A stretch of DNA of 64,000 nt from Pseudomonas alkylphenolica (GCF_016009175.1 NZ_JADUCM010000001.1:372001-436000), one strand, 5' to 3'. Numbered from the stretch's first letter, positions 9,501 through 28,500 are shown. Notes: a model not told the origin generated them from the letters alone. Translations and numbers: made by a program.

Positions 9501-12500
9501 AGGTGAAAATCCGTGGCCTGCGCATCGAACTGGGCGAAATCGAGGCACGCTTGCACGAATGCGAGCAAGTGGCTGCGGTGGCCGTACTGGCGCAGCCGGT
9601 TGGCCAGGGCACCCAGCTGGTGGCCTACGTGGTGCCGCAAGCCGGTGCCGGCGAGGTACTTGAAACACTCAAGGCGCACCTGAGCACCAGCCTGCCGGCG
9701 CACATGGTGCCGCAGCACTGGCTTGTGCTGGAACAACTGCCCCTGACCGCCAACGGCAAGCTCGATCGTGCAGCCTTGCCGGCACCGCAGGCGGCCTCGC
9801 CGGCAGCCTTCCAGGCGCCGCAAAATGCCTTGCAAGCGCAGCTGGCGGCGATCTGGGCGCAGGTGCTGAACCTGGAGCAGGTGGGCGTCACCGACAACTT
9901 CTTCGAGCTGGGCGGCGACTCGATCGTCTCCATCCAGGTGGTCAGCCGCGCCCGCGAGGCCGGCATTCACTTCAAGAGCAAAGACCTGTTCCAGCACCAG
10001 ACCGTGCAAGGTCTTGCGACAGTTGCCCGTTTGGGCAGCGCTCCAGCGGCGATAGATCAGGGCGAGGTCGGCGGCACGCAGGTGTTGCTGCCGATTCAGC
10101 GCGCCTTCTTCGAAGAGGCCATTGTCGAGCGCCAGCACTGGAACCAGTCGGTGCTGCTGCAATCCCCGCTTGTGCTGGAACCCGTGTTGCTCGAGCAGGC
10201 CCTGCAGGCGCTGGTCAGGCATCACGATGCCTTGCGCCTGCGCTTTGTTGAAGACGCGGGACAATGGTCGGCGCAGTATCACTCGGCGGCCAGTGAACCT
10301 TTGCTGTGGCAAGCCGAGGCTGCAGACGCCGCGCAGCTGACGGCGGTGTGCGATCAGGTCCAGCGCAGCCTGGACCTGGGTGCGGGGCCACTGTTGCGCG
10401 GCGCGCTGGTGACCCTGGCCGACGGTGGCCAGCGGCTGTTCCTTGCCGTGCACCACCTGGTGGTCGATGGTGTGTCCTGGCGCATCCTTTTCGAAGACCT
10501 GCAAGCGCTCTATCGCCAACTGCAGCAGGGCCAGGCACTGCAGTTGCCGGCCCGAACCAGTGCCTACCAGTGCTGGGCCGAGCACTTGCAGGGCCTGGCC
10601 GGCAGTGCCGCGCTGGCCGCTGAGTCGGGCTTCTGGCAGGCCCAGTGCAGCGGCGCTTCGGCGACGCTGCCGGGGGCCCGGCAGGCAGCCCCGTCGCTGA
10701 ACCGTCACGCCCGTACCCTGTACAGCCGCCTGGATGCCCAGGCTACCCGGCAGTTGTTGCAACAGGCACCCCAGGCCTACCGCACCCAGGTCAACGACCT
10801 GTTGCTGACGGCGCTTGCCCAGGTGCTGTGCCGCTGGACAGGCGAACGCAGCGCGCTGATTCGCCTGGAAGGGCACGGTCGCGAAGACCTGTTCGAAGGC
10901 GTCGACCTCAGCCGCACGGTAGGCTGGTTCACCAGCCTGTTCCCGCTGCGCTTGACGCCTCACGCGCAGCCGGGCGAAGCGCTGAAGGCGATCAAGGAGC
11001 AAGTGCGCGCCGTGCCGAACAAAGGCATCGGTTATGGCCTGCTGCGTTATCTGGGCGACAGCGCCACGCAACAGGCGATGGCGGCGCTGCCAACGGCGCC
11101 GGTGGTTTTCAACTACCTGGGGCAGTTTGACGGCAGCTTCGCCGACCCGCAGGCGCTGCTGCGCCCGGCCGGGGAAAGCGGCAGCCGCGACCAGCACCCG
11201 GATGCACCGCTGGGCGCCGCCCTGACCCTGAACGGCCAGGTCTACGAGGGCCAGTTGAGCCTGGGCTGGACGTTCAGTGAAGCCGTGTTCGACGAGGCGC
11301 TGATCGCCGACCTGGCGGCGGACTACAGCAGCACCCTGCAGACGCTGATCGAGCACTGCTGCGATCCTCAGCAGGGCGGCCTGACGCCGTCGGATGTGGC
11401 GCTGTCCGGCCTGGACCAGCGCCAGCTGGAAGGGCTGGGCCTCGACCTGCGCGCGCTCGACGACCTTTATCCCTTGTCGCCGATGCAACAGGGCATGCTC
11501 TTCCATGCCCTGTATGCCCAGGGCAGCGGAGACTACGTCAACCAGATGCAGGTGCAGGTACGCGGGCTGGACGTCGTGCGCTTCCGCGAGGCCTGGGCAC
11601 ACACCCTGCAAGCACACGACAGCCTGCGCAGCGGCTTCATCTGGCAGGGCGATTTTCCCCAGCCGCTGCAGTTCGTGCGCCGCCAGGTCGACCTGCCGTT
11701 CACCGAGCTGGACTGGCGCGAGCGCGCCGACCTTGATGCTGCATTGCACGCCCTGGCAGACAGCGAACGGGCCCGTGGCTTCGATCTGCAACAGGCGCCG
11801 TTGCTGCGGCTGTGCCTGGTGCGCACCGATGCCGACACCTACCAGTTCATCTACACCAACCACCATATCCTCATGGACGGCTGGAGCTATGCGCAGCTGC
11901 TCGGTGAAGTGCTGGAGCGCTATCACGGCCAGGTGCCCGTGGCCCCGGCCGGGCGCTATCGCGACTACATCGCCTGGCTGCAGGCGCAGGATGCGCAGGT
12001 GGGAGAAACGTTCTGGCGCACGCAACTGGCCCAGCTTGAGGCACCGACCCAGCTGGCACCGGTACTGGCGGCTGTGGCGCCACCTTCCAGCAACGACGGC
12101 CCGGCCCGCGCGACTCACGCACTGACGCTGGCACCGGCCCGCAGCGCTGAACTGGTGGCCTTTGCCCGACGCAATAAAGTCACCGTCAACACCCTGGTGC
12201 AAGCCGCCTGGCTGCTGCTGTTGCAGCGTTACACGGGGCAGTCGAGTGTCGCCTTCGGCGCGACAGTGGCCGGGCGCCCGGCGCAGGTGGCGGGTGCCGA
12301 GCGGCAGATCGGCCTGTTCATCAACACCTTGCCGGTGATTGGCCACCCGCAACCGGCACTGACGGTCGGCCAGTGGCTGGCGCAGGTGCAGGCCCCGCAC
12401 CTGGCCATGGGCGAACACGAAGCGACACCGCTGTTCGAAATCCAGCGATGGGCGGGGCTCGGCGGTGAGGCGTTGTTCGACACGCTGCTGGTGTTCGAAA

Positions 12501-14641
12501 ACTACCCGGTGGGCGAGGCGTTGCAACGCCAGGCCGACAGCGGTCTGCACTTTGGCCCGGTGCGCAGCCATGAGCAGACCCACTATCCGTTGGCGCTGGC
12601 AGTGGAACTGGGTGAGTCGCTGTACCTTGGTTTCGACTATGCCGCCCGCCAGTTCAGCCATGAAGCGGTGGCGCGCCTGGCCGCGCACCTGGTGCATGTG
12701 CTCGAGCAGTTTGCCGCTGACCCGAGCCGCTGCCTGGGCACCATTGCCTTGCCGCTGGCCAGTGAAGTCGCGGAGGTCGCCCGGCGTAACGCGCCGACAG
12801 GGCAGGGCGATGGCCTGCTGGTGCACCAGCGTATCGCCCAGTGGGCCCGGCAGACGCCGGAACAACTTGCCGTGGTGCAGGGCGAGCACCGCCTGAGCTT
12901 TGCCGAACTGGATCGGCGTGCCAATCAACTGGCCCACGCCTTGGTGGCCCGAGGTATAGGGCCGGAAGTGCGCGTGGCGGTGGGCGTACGGCGCGACGCC
13001 CAGTTGCTGGTGGCGTTGCTGGCGGTGCTAAAGGCGGGCGGCGCGTATGTGCCGCTGGACGTCAATTACCCGGCCGAGCGCCTGAGCTATCTGCTTGAGG
13101 ACAGCAATGCGGCGCTGCTGATCACCGATTCAAGCCTGACCGCGGCGGTGCAGCGGCCTGCCCGCCTGCAGGTGCTGCAGCTGGATCAACTGGACCTCGA
13201 CGGTCTGCCCAGCGCGCCGCCCGCCGAGCGCGTGCTGGCCGACAACCTCGCCTACATCATCTATACCTCCGGCTCCACCGGCCTGCCCAAGGGCGTGGCG
13301 GTGGCCCACGGCCCCCTGGCCATGCACTGCGAGCGCATTGGCCAGCGCTACGGCATGAGCGCCGCCGACTGTGAACTGCTGTTCATGTCGTTTGCCTTCG
13401 ACGGCGCCCACGAACGCTGGCTGACGGCGCTGACCCATGGCGGCCGTCTGCGGTTGCGTGACGACAGTTTGTGGACCCCGGAACAATCCTTCGACGCCCT
13501 GCATCGCCATGGGGTAACCGGGGCGGCCTTCCCGCCGGTGTACCTGCAGCAGCTTGCGCAGGTGGCGCAGCGGCGCGGCAATCCGCCGCCGCTGCGCATC
13601 TACTGCTTTGGTGGCGATGCCGTGCCGCAGGCCAGCTTCGAGCTGGCGCGCCGGGCGCTCAAACCGCAGTTCATCATCAACGGCTATGGCCCGACGGAAA
13701 CCGTGGTCACCCCGCTGATCTGGAAGGCGGCCGCCAGCGACACCTGCGGTGCGGCCTATGCACCGATTGGCGACAGGGTCGGGGAGCGCAGCGTGCAGGT
13801 GCTCGACGCTGCCCTGAACCTGCTGCCCGATGGCCTGGCGGGTGAGCTGTACCTGGGCGGCTATGGCGTTGCCCGTGGCTACCTGAACCGTCCGGGGCTG
13901 ACTGCCGAGCGCTTCGTGCCTGATCCCACCGGCACTGTCGGCGGGCGCCTGTACCGTTCCGGTGACCTGGTACGCCAACGCCCCGGCGGCATCGTCGACT
14001 GCCTGGGGCGCATTGACCATCAGGTGAAGATCCGCGGCTTTCGCATCGAGCTGGGTGAGGTGGAAGCCTGCCTGCAGGCCCAGGCCGGTGTACGTGAGGC
14101 GGTGGTGGTGGCGCATGACGGCACCCATGGCAAGGCGTTGATCGGCTATCTGGTGGCCGACGACATGACTGAGACGCCTGCGCTGTTGCTCAAGGCGATC
14201 AAGGCACAACTGCAGGTGCAACTGCCGGCGTACATGGTGCCGGCGCAACTGATGCTGCTCGACCAGCTGCCGCTGAATCCCAACGGCAAGGTCGATCGCA
14301 AGGCTCTGCCATTGCCGCAGGCTCACCAGGGCCACGAAGACTATCAAGCGCCGGTGACCGACCTGCAGCGCAGCCTGGCGGGCATCTGGCAGCAGGTGCT
14401 CAAGGTCGGGCAGGTGGGCCTTGGCGACAACTTCTTCGAACTCGGCGGCCACTCGCTGTTAGCCACCCAGGCCACGGCCCAGGCCCAGCTTGAGCTGGGT
14501 GTGGAGCTGGCCCTGGAAACCCTTTTCAGCGCCCGCACGCTGGCGGATTACGCCGAAGCGGTAGGCGCTTGCATGGCATCGAATCGAGAGGAAGACCTCA
14601 GCGACATGTTTGACTTTCTCAACGAACTGGAGGCGAACTGA
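3593..14641 (+). CDS. pvdI: Pyoverdine side-chain NRPS, modules 1-3 (Asp, D-basic, OH-Orn)
   Basis: A 3682-residue synthetase with order C-A-T-C-A-T-E-C-A-T. Condensation motifs HHIVADGWS (181), HHIISDGWS (1242) and HHILMDGWS (2757) are intact, as is the epimerase HHLVVDGVS (2287). Carrier serines are S1057 (GGHS), S2110 (GGDS, before E) and S3621 (GGHS). Aligning the A domains with GrsA gives DLTKVGHVGK (Asp), DAEDIGAISK (acidic pocket, so Lys, Arg or Orn) and DGEACGGVTK (N5-hydroxy-ornithine as in pyoverdines). The third C domain opens with YPLSPMQQGM, fitting a D-residue acceptor after the epimerase. The N-terminus MNAEDARKLARRF resembles PvdI-type starters that take the chromophore peptide from PvdL. 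Cytoplasmic; the pantetheinylated carriers need a separate phosphopantetheinyl transferase. A single base separates it from the next gene. The Pvd name rests on codes and context. Confidence 0.88.
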   Translation: MNAEDARKLARRFLELPRDKRSLFLAALAREGVDFSVLLIPAGVAGSEQVLSFAQQRMWLLWQLDPHSSAYNLPSAVRLTGALDTAALEAAFARLQARHQTLRSAFVQGADDLPQRVPLTLPLQITHHDISAEPAAQREAWVRAEAERQARLPFDLACGPLLRVSLVRLAEQEHVLVLVMHHIVADGWSMNVLIDEFIRLYDAAERGQDAALPALAIQYEDYALWQRRWLEAGEQARQLDYWRNQLGDEHPLLDLPLDHPRPARPGSLGSRHTFEVPPVLAEQLRASARQHNVTLFMLLLGAFGTLLHRYSGQADIRVGVPIANRNRNEVEGLIGFFVNTQVLRLQFDGAAGVDALLQQIKATALGAQAHQELPFEQLVEGLQVQRNTAHTPLFQVMYNHQPQVADLSALHTAGGLQLQALEWDARTTRFDLSLDTYERGGQLHAAFTYRTDLFGPATIARMAGHWLNLLRAMVQAPDGRVGELVMLHPQEHQRVVHDWNQTRVERAGEPCIHQLIEQQAAAHPQRTAVVFGGQRLSYAQLNARANQLARHLQATGVGPQALVGMAVERSVEMIVGLLAVLKAGAAYVPFDPQYPRERLAYLLEDSGVEVLLTQSALLERLPTPPDLEVMLLDAGQDHLNGYSAENLALEQAPEHLAYLIYTSGSTGNAKGVSLTHRGLVNYVQGIVQTLPLEGASSMAVVSTIAADLGHTTLFGALCTGCALHVLDLDLTLDAERFAAYMADQQIDVLKIVPSHIEALLSEHHRGAGLPRRCLVLGGEAASVTLLQRIADWAPQCQVINHYGPTETTVGVLTAAVDLAAPANLALGRPLPNVRALIVDAELQPVPGGVSGELLLGGAGLARGYHRRPGLTAERFVPDPHGAPGQRLYRSGDLCRHDDQGQVRFLGRIDHQVKIRGYRIELEEISACLRTQASVKEAVTRVANVGGHAQIVAYLVLADNAPVRGEQALTAQLREGLARVLPEYMLPTQVVVLAALPLTLNGKLDQRALAAIELHATQAPFQPPVSALEVQLAQIWAQVLEVGQVGLNDNFFNLGGHSLLAPQIISRVRRLLQVELPLRSLFETATFGAFAERVAQAGTDDGRLPLQALARQQPLPASFAQQRQWLLWTLEPHSRAYHTPIVVKLQGQLDRTALEQTFAALVMRHEAFRTHFNRQDGQLCQVIEPQGQVTVRWERLEKADKRTVEARIAQEIAVLFDLERGPLLRVKVFEVTPGQHLLVVTLHHIISDGWSMGVLGREFAALYGAFQRQQPLSLAPLAVQYADYAHWQRNWLEGGELARQLDYWRGQLGTEHPVLELAPDHPRRPGEGYSEGRVDLRLPIELEQRVRQLAQRNSLTLFQVFVAAFAVLLQRYSGQDDIRIGMPISNRNAQELEGVVGFFVNTLVLRLPLHAQDSVNRLLAQVRDTALAAQAHQDLPFDKLVEALNPQRSLTHNPLFQVMYNHLNTVGAAAAGNSLPGLLAEEWVLPGGMAQFELTLETLETDNGISASFIYAAELFDSATVEGMAQHWLNLLRAMVEQPQQPVGQLRLLSPVQWQALLENARGQAPESAVESVLELFAERVRLAPDAIALIEGEQRLSYSALDRRSNRLARRLLAAGVKADVLVAMVAERGIDLVTGLLAIFKAGGAYLPLDPQYPAERLAYMLDDSAATVLLGHEHLLKQLALDPSRPTVLLGDQTCAFSDAPLEEAPCAGQQLAYVIYTSGSTGLPKGVAVEHGALAMHCQAAGARYQLSAEDCLLQFASVSFDAAAEQIFMTLGYGAALVVGEVSQWSYQSLQAAVSEHGISVLDLPPSYLTRLLADAGPGSPALTVRACILGGEAWNQQQLASLPQLQARQLFNAYGPTEAVISPLIWACEASGEQALYSPIGRAVGARSALLLDGQLNPTPGNAVGELYLGGEGLARGYLRRPGLTAQQFVPDPFGVPGARMYRTGDLGRQRADGVIEYLGRVDHQVKIRGLRIELGEIEARLHECEQVAAVAVLAQPVGQGTQLVAYVVPQAGAGEVLETLKAHLSTSLPAHMVPQHWLVLEQLPLTANGKLDRAALPAPQAASPAAFQAPQNALQAQLAAIWAQVLNLEQVGVTDNFFELGGDSIVSIQVVSRAREAGIHFKSKDLFQHQTVQGLATVARLGSAPAAIDQGEVGGTQVLLPIQRAFFEEAIVERQHWNQSVLLQSPLVLEPVLLEQALQALVRHHDALRLRFVEDAGQWSAQYHSAASEPLLWQAEAADAAQLTAVCDQVQRSLDLGAGPLLRGALVTLADGGQRLFLAVHHLVVDGVSWRILFEDLQALYRQLQQGQALQLPARTSAYQCWAEHLQGLAGSAALAAESGFWQAQCSGASATLPGARQAAPSLNRHARTLYSRLDAQATRQLLQQAPQAYRTQVNDLLLTALAQVLCRWTGERSALIRLEGHGREDLFEGVDLSRTVGWFTSLFPLRLTPHAQPGEALKAIKEQVRAVPNKGIGYGLLRYLGDSATQQAMAALPTAPVVFNYLGQFDGSFADPQALLRPAGESGSRDQHPDAPLGAALTLNGQVYEGQLSLGWTFSEAVFDEALIADLAADYSSTLQTLIEHCCDPQQGGLTPSDVALSGLDQRQLEGLGLDLRALDDLYPLSPMQQGMLFHALYAQGSGDYVNQMQVQVRGLDVVRFREAWAHTLQAHDSLRSGFIWQGDFPQPLQFVRRQVDLPFTELDWRERADLDAALHALADSERARGFDLQQAPLLRLCLVRTDADTYQFIYTNHHILMDGWSYAQLLGEVLERYHGQVPVAPAGRYRDYIAWLQAQDAQVGETFWRTQLAQLEAPTQLAPVLAAVAPPSSNDGPARATHALTLAPARSAELVAFARRNKVTVNTLVQAAWLLLLQRYTGQSSVAFGATVAGRPAQVAGAERQIGLFINTLPVIGHPQPALTVGQWLAQVQAPHLAMGEHEATPLFEIQRWAGLGGEALFDTLLVFENYPVGEALQRQADSGLHFGPVRSHEQTHYPLALAVELGESLYLGFDYAARQFSHEAVARLAAHLVHVLEQFAADPSRCLGTIALPLASEVAEVARRNAPTGQGDGLLVHQRIAQWARQTPEQLAVVQGEHRLSFAELDRRANQLAHALVARGIGPEVRVAVGVRRDAQLLVALLAVLKAGGAYVPLDVNYPAERLSYLLEDSNAALLITDSSLTAAVQRPARLQVLQLDQLDLDGLPSAPPAERVLADNLAYIIYTSGSTGLPKGVAVAHGPLAMHCERIGQRYGMSAADCELLFMSFAFDGAHERWLTALTHGGRLRLRDDSLWTPEQSFDALHRHGVTGAAFPPVYLQQLAQVAQRRGNPPPLRIYCFGGDAVPQASFELARRALKPQFIINGYGPTETVVTPLIWKAAASDTCGAAYAPIGDRVGERSVQVLDAALNLLPDGLAGELYLGGYGVARGYLNRPGLTAERFVPDPTGTVGGRLYRSGDLVRQRPGGIVDCLGRIDHQVKIRGFRIELGEVEACLQAQAGVREAVVVAHDGTHGKALIGYLVADDMTETPALLLKAIKAQLQVQLPAYMVPAQLMLLDQLPLNPNGKVDRKALPLPQAHQGHEDYQAPVTDLQRSLAGIWQQVLKVGQVGLGDNFFELGGHSLLATQATAQAQLELGVELALETLFSARTLADYAEAVGACMASNREEDLSDMFDFLNELEAN

Positions 14642-14642
14642 C

Positions 14643-22505
<7,863 letters not shown>

Positions 22506-22519
22506 CAAGGGGTCGTGGC

Positions 22520-25500
22520 GTGCAAAAGTTAATAGAGTCTGTGGGGGCGCTTGACCCGAAGCAGCGCAAGGCGCTGGCCGTGCTGTTGAAACAGAAAGGG
22601 ATCAACCTGTTCGGGATCGCGCCGGTGTTCAAGCGCGCCGGGCAAGAGCCGCTCCTGCTGTCCTATGCCCAACAACGTCAGTGGTTTCTCTGGCAGCTGG
22701 AGCCGGACAGCCCGGCCTACAACATCCCCCTGGCCATCCGCCTGCAGGGGGCGCTGGATGTCGCGGCGCTGCAGTGCAGCCTGGATGTAATGGTGGCGCG
22801 TCACGAAAGCTTGCGCACGGTGTTTGTCGAGGAAGCGGAAGGCGTTCGCCAACAGATTCTGCCGCCAGGCAAGCTGGCGCTGTCGGTGCAGCGCCTGGCG
22901 CCTGGCGTGGACCGCGAAACGGGGACTGCCACGTTCCTGACCGAACAAACCGGCGCAGGCTTTGACCTGGCCCGTGGGCCGCTGCTGCGTGCGGCGTTGC
23001 TGCAGGTGGACGACGATGAGCATGTGTTGAGCCTGGTCCAGCACCATATCGTTTCCGATGCCTGGTCGCTGCAGGTCATGGTTCGCGAACTGATGCACGG
23101 CTACGGCGCCTTTCGCAAGGGTGAACAGCCGCAGTTGCCGGCCTTGCCGGTGCAGTACGCCGACTATGCGCTGTGGCAACGGCAGTGGATGGACAACGGT
23201 GAGCGCGAGCGCCAACTGGCTTACTGGCGCGAGCAGCTGCAAGGCCCGCTGGAGGTGCTGGCATTGCCCACCGACCGTCCGCGCCCAGCCGAGCGCAGCC
23301 TGGCCGGGGCCAGCCTAGCTGCTTCGCCCGACGCGCACCTGGCAGCGCAACTCAAGGCTCTTGCCGCGCGCCAGGGCGTCACCGTTTTCGTGTTGCTGCT
23401 GGCGGCGTTCCAGGCGTTGTTGCACCGCCTGGCCGGGCAGGAAACGATTCGCGTCGGGGTGCCCAACGCCAACCGCGGCCGTCCGGAAACCGAAGGCCTG
23501 ATCGGCTTGTTCGTCAACACCCAGGTGATGCAGGCCCAGGTGCGTGGCGAGTTGCGCTTCAGCGAACTGCTCGAACAGGTAAAAGCCGCAGCACTGCAGG
23601 CCCAGACCTATCAGGACCTGCCCTTTGAGCAACTGCTGGAGGTGCTGCACACCGAACGTAGCCTCAGCCATTCCGCGCTGTTCCAGGTGATGTTCAATCA
23701 CCAGCGGGAAGAGGCCGGGCAGCCCGGTGCACCGGCCATGGGGCTGACAATGGCACCGCTGGTGCAAGCCGTCAGCACCAGCAAGTTCGACCTGACCCTG
23801 AACACCCTTGAGCACCCGGGCGGCATCGACGCCACCTTGATGTATGCCTGTGACCTGCTCGACACCGCCACGGTCGAGCGCATCGCCGGGCAGTGGCGGC
23901 GCGTGTTGCAGGCGATTGTCGATGACGCCCAGGTACGCATTGAAGCCCTGCCGTTGCTGGCAGGTGAAGACCGGCAACAATTGGCGCACTGGGGGCAGGG
24001 GCCAATCCAGGCGTTTGCCTGCGATAACGTCCTGGCCCTGTTCGAGCAGCAGGTCGTCGCTCACCCTCAACGCCTGGCGGCGGTGTGTAACGCACAGCGG
24101 TTGAGCTACGCCGAACTGGACCGGCTTGCCGGCCAGCGTGCGGCGCAGTTGCGGGCATTGGGGATAGGCCCCGAGTCGCGGGTGGCGCTGGTGCTGGAAC
24201 GCAGCAGTGAACTGCTGGTAGCGATTCTGGCGGTGTTCAAGGCGGGTGGCTGCTACTTGCCGCTGGACCCGCAGGCGGGCAATGAACGCCTGCGTAGCCT
24301 GATTCAGGACAGCGCCGCCCAGGTCGTGCTGACCACCCGTGAACAGGCGGCCAGCCTGCCGGTGATGGCGGGGCCTGCGCTGATTTGCCTCGACCAGCCG
24401 TTGGCCGCGAACGCTCCCGTCCATAGCCAGCAGCCGCTGGCGACCAGTTGCGCCTACGTCATCTACACCTCGGGCTCTACCGGCCAGCCCAAGGGCGTGA
24501 TGGTCAGCCATGGCGCGCTGGCCAACTATGTTCAGGGCCTGCAGCAACGCCTGCCGCTGGATGATGTGCAGAGCATGGCGATGATCTCCACGGTCGCCGC
24601 CGACCTTGGCCACACCGTGTTGTTCGGTGCGTTGTGCGGCGGGCATACCTTGCACCTGCTCGACCGTCACGCCGCGATGGATGCCCAGGCCCTGGCCGCG
24701 ACGATGACGGCGCATCAGGTCGATGTGCTGAAAATCGTGCCGTCGCACCTGGCTGCGCTGCTGGCATCGGAGCAGGGTGCAAGGTTGCTGCCACGGCGGG
24801 TACTGGTGCTGGGTGGCGAGGCGTGTCCGCCAGCGCTGCTTGAGCAGGTGCGGCAGTTGGCGCCGCAGTGCCGGGTGTTCAACCACTATGGCCCGACCGA
24901 GTCGACCGTCGGGGTACTGGCCGGGGAGTTGGTCGAGGCACCAATCGCCCTCGGTCAGCCGTTGGCCAACAGCGGGCTGCGGGTACTCGACAACAGTCTG
25001 CAGGCTGTCGCCAATGGCGGACGCGGTGAACTCTACATTGGCGGCGCGGGGCTCGCGCGCGGTTACCTCGGGCAACCGGGGCTGACTGCCGAGCGCTTTG
25101 TGCCCGATCCTTCGGGGCAGGGCACGCGCCTATACCGCAGCGGCGATGGTGTGCAGTTGCAGGACGGGCATTTCCGCTACCAGGGACGCATTGACGACCA
25201 GTTGAAGATCCGTGGCTTTCGTGTCGAGCCGGGCGAGGTGGCGGCGTGTCTGCGTAGCCTGGCAGGTGTGCAGCAGGCCGTGGTGGTGGGGCAGGCGGGC
25301 GAGCGTGGCCAGCAACTGCTGGGCTATGCGGTCAGTAGTGCCGGTACCCGTCCCCAGGTTGCCACGACGTTGCTGGCCGCGCTGCGCGAGCGCTTGCCCG
25401 AGTACATGGTGCCCGCGCACTTGATGCTGCTGGAGCAGTTGCCGTTGACGGCCAACGGCAAACTCGACCGCAAGGCGTTGCCGCTGCCTGCGCCGCAGGT

Positions 25501-28500
25501 GGCGAACAGTGCCTGTCAGGCGCCGCAGGGCGAAATGGAACAGCGCTTGGCGGGTATCTGGCAAGACGTACTCAAGGTGCCGCAGGTAGGACGCGACGAT
25601 AATTTCTTCGAACTGGGCGGCGATTCGATCATCTCGATACAGGTGGTCAGTCGCGCACGCGAGGCCGGCGTTCACTTCACCCCAAAACAGCTCTTTCAAC
25701 ACCAGAGCGTGCAACAGCTGGCCACGGTGGCGCGCCTGGGCGAGGTGCGCGCGGTGATCGACCAGGGGCCGGTGCGCGGCACGGCGCCGTTGCTGCCGAT
25801 CCAGCAGATGTTCTTCGACACCGAGGTGCCGGAGCGTCATCACTGGAACCAGTCGGTATTGCTTACCCCGAGCAGCCCCTTGTCGGCAACCGCCCTGGAG
25901 GCGGCGTTGCAGGCGTTGTGGGGGCATCATGATGCCTTGCGCCTGCGCTTCACCCAAGGCGCCCAAGGCTGGCAGGCCGAGCACCATGAAGCGACGCCTG
26001 CCACGCCATTGCTCTGGCAACGCGACACCACACTGACGGGTTTGCCGGTGCTGTGCGAGCAGGCGCAACGCAGCTTCGATCTCAGCCAGGGCCCCTTGCT
26101 GCGGGCGGTGCTGTTCAACCTGACCGACGGCGAGCAACGCCTGTTGCTGGTGGTGCATCACCTGGTGGTCGACGGGGTGTCCTGGCGCATTCTGCTTGAA
26201 GACCTGCAGAATGCTTACACCCGTTTGAGCAATGGTCAGGCGCCGATGTTGCCGGCCAAGACCTGCTCGGCCAAGCACTGGGCCGAACAACTGCAAGGCC
26301 TGGGACGCAGCGCGCCGTTGCAGGCGGAACTGGCGTATTGGCAAGCGCAGTCGATGGCACCCGATCTACCTGCGCGCGATCCCCAGTGCCAGCCATTGCA
26401 GCGCGAGGCGCGTACGGTTTACACCCGGCTGGATGCTGCCACCACCCAGCAGCTGTTGCAGCAAGCACCGGCGGCCTACCGCACGCGGATCAATGAGCTG
26501 CTGCTGACGGCGCTGACCCAGGTGATCTGCCGCTGGACCGGGTTGGCCACGACGCAGGTGATACTGGAAGGGCATGGTCGCGAAGCGCCGTTTGCCGACG
26601 CCGACCTGACCCGCAGCGTGGGTTGGTTCACCAGCAAATTCCCGCTTGAACTGCACACCCGGGCGGCCTTTGGCGATGCGATCAAAACGGTGAAGGAGCA
26701 GCTGCGCGAGGTGCCCGGCAATGGCATGGGCTACGGGGTACTGCGTTACCTGGGGGCGGCGCCGGCGCGTCAGGCCCTGGGTGATCGTGCTTTGCCGCGG
26801 ATCACTTTCAATTACCTGGGTCAGTTCGATAACAGCTTTGACGATCACGCCGAGACGGCATTGTTCAACATCGCCCGCGAAAACGCGGGCAGCGAGCGAG
26901 GCGACAGCGCGCCGCTGGGCAACTGGCTGACGCTCAACGGCCAGGTGTATGAGGGGCGGCTGAGCATGGGCTGGGTGTTCAGCCCGCAGATGTTCGATGA
27001 GGCGGTCATTCAGGGCCTTGCCGATGACTATGCGCACACCCTGCGGGCGCTGGTCGAACACTGCTGCGATGAGCAGAGCGGCGGGCTGACCCCCGCGGAC
27101 TTCCCGCTGGCACGCTTGCAGCAAGCACAACTGGACAGCGTGCCGCTGGCGCCGCGTGAAGTGGCAGATATCTATCCGCTGTCGCCGATGCAGCAGGGCA
27201 TGTTGTTCCACTCGCTGGAAGCCGACGAGGTCGCGTTGTACATCAACCAGACCAGCGTGGCGGTCGAGGGCCTTGAAGTCGAGCGTTTCATCGCTGCCTG
27301 GGACCAGGCGGTGGCCAATCATGATGTGCTGCGCACCGGCTTCTGGAATGCCAGCCACCTGAGCCAGCCGTTGCAGGTGGTGAGCAAGCGGGCGCCGTCG
27401 GTGGTGCGCCTGCTCGACTGGCGCGGCCAGGCAGTGGCCGCCGACGCCATCGAGACACTGGTGGCGGCCGACTGCCGGGAAGGCTTCGACCTGCTGCGGC
27501 CACCGTTGATGCGTGTGACCCTGGTGCGCCTGGACGAGCAACGCTGCCACCTGATCTGGACCCGTCACCATATCCTCATGGATGGCTGGAGCAGCTCACG
27601 CCTGCTCGGCGAAGTGTTCCAGGCCTACCATGGCCAGGCGGTCAGCGTTGAAGGCCGGTACCGCGACTACATTGCCTGGCTGCAGGCGCAGGACGATGCC
27701 AAGACCCTGGAGCAGTTCTGGGTCAGGCAGCTGCAGGGCCTGGACGAGGTCACGGAGCTGGCGGCCAGCACCTGGCCGCGACCCGCGGCGCAGCTCGGCG
27801 GGCATGCGGCGATCTACCTGGCGTGGGATGCTCAACGTACCGCCCGCTTGCGCAGTGGGGCCCAGCAACTGCGCGTCACTCCCAACACCCTGGTGCAGGC
27901 CGCCTGGCTGCTGCTGTTGCAGCGTTACACCGGCCAGCAGCGCGTGTGCTTCGGCGCCACGGTAGCAGGCCGCCCGGCCAGTTTGCCGCAAGCGGGGGAT
28001 ATGCTCGGCCTGTTCATCAACACCTTGCCGATTATGCAGAGCCCGCAACCGCAGCAACGCGTCGACCAGTGGCTGGAACAACTGCAGGCCTACAACCTGG
28101 AAGTGCGTGACCACGAGCATGCCGCGCTGGCCGACATCCAGCGCTGGGCCGGGCACAGCGGTCGCAGCCTGTTCGACAGTATCATCGTGTTCGAGAATTA
28201 CCCGGTGGACGAGCGCCTGGAGGAAGTCGGCCAGGGCCGGTTGCAGTGCGGCGCCGCGCAGGGGCGCGACGTCACCAACTACCCGATGGACCTGGCGGTC
28301 AACCTCGGCGAGACCTTGAGCATCGAGTTCCTGTACCTGCGCAAACGCTTCGACGCGGCCAGCGTGGTGCAGATTCGCGCGGCGTTCGAGACCTTGCTTG
28401 ACGCCTTGCTGGCCAATCCCCAGGCAACCCTGGGCAGCCTTGAGCTGCTGGACACACCGGCGCGGCAACGGCAGGCCGACGCCAACTGTCTGCAGCCGGT

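Noticed and set aside
8648..12937. A 1429-codon open frame on the minus strand inside the first NRPS
   Set aside because: It lies wholly opposite a well-supported NRPS gene, has no domain, and is rich in residues typical of reverse-complemented GC-rich codons. Long antisense frames are expected at this base composition.
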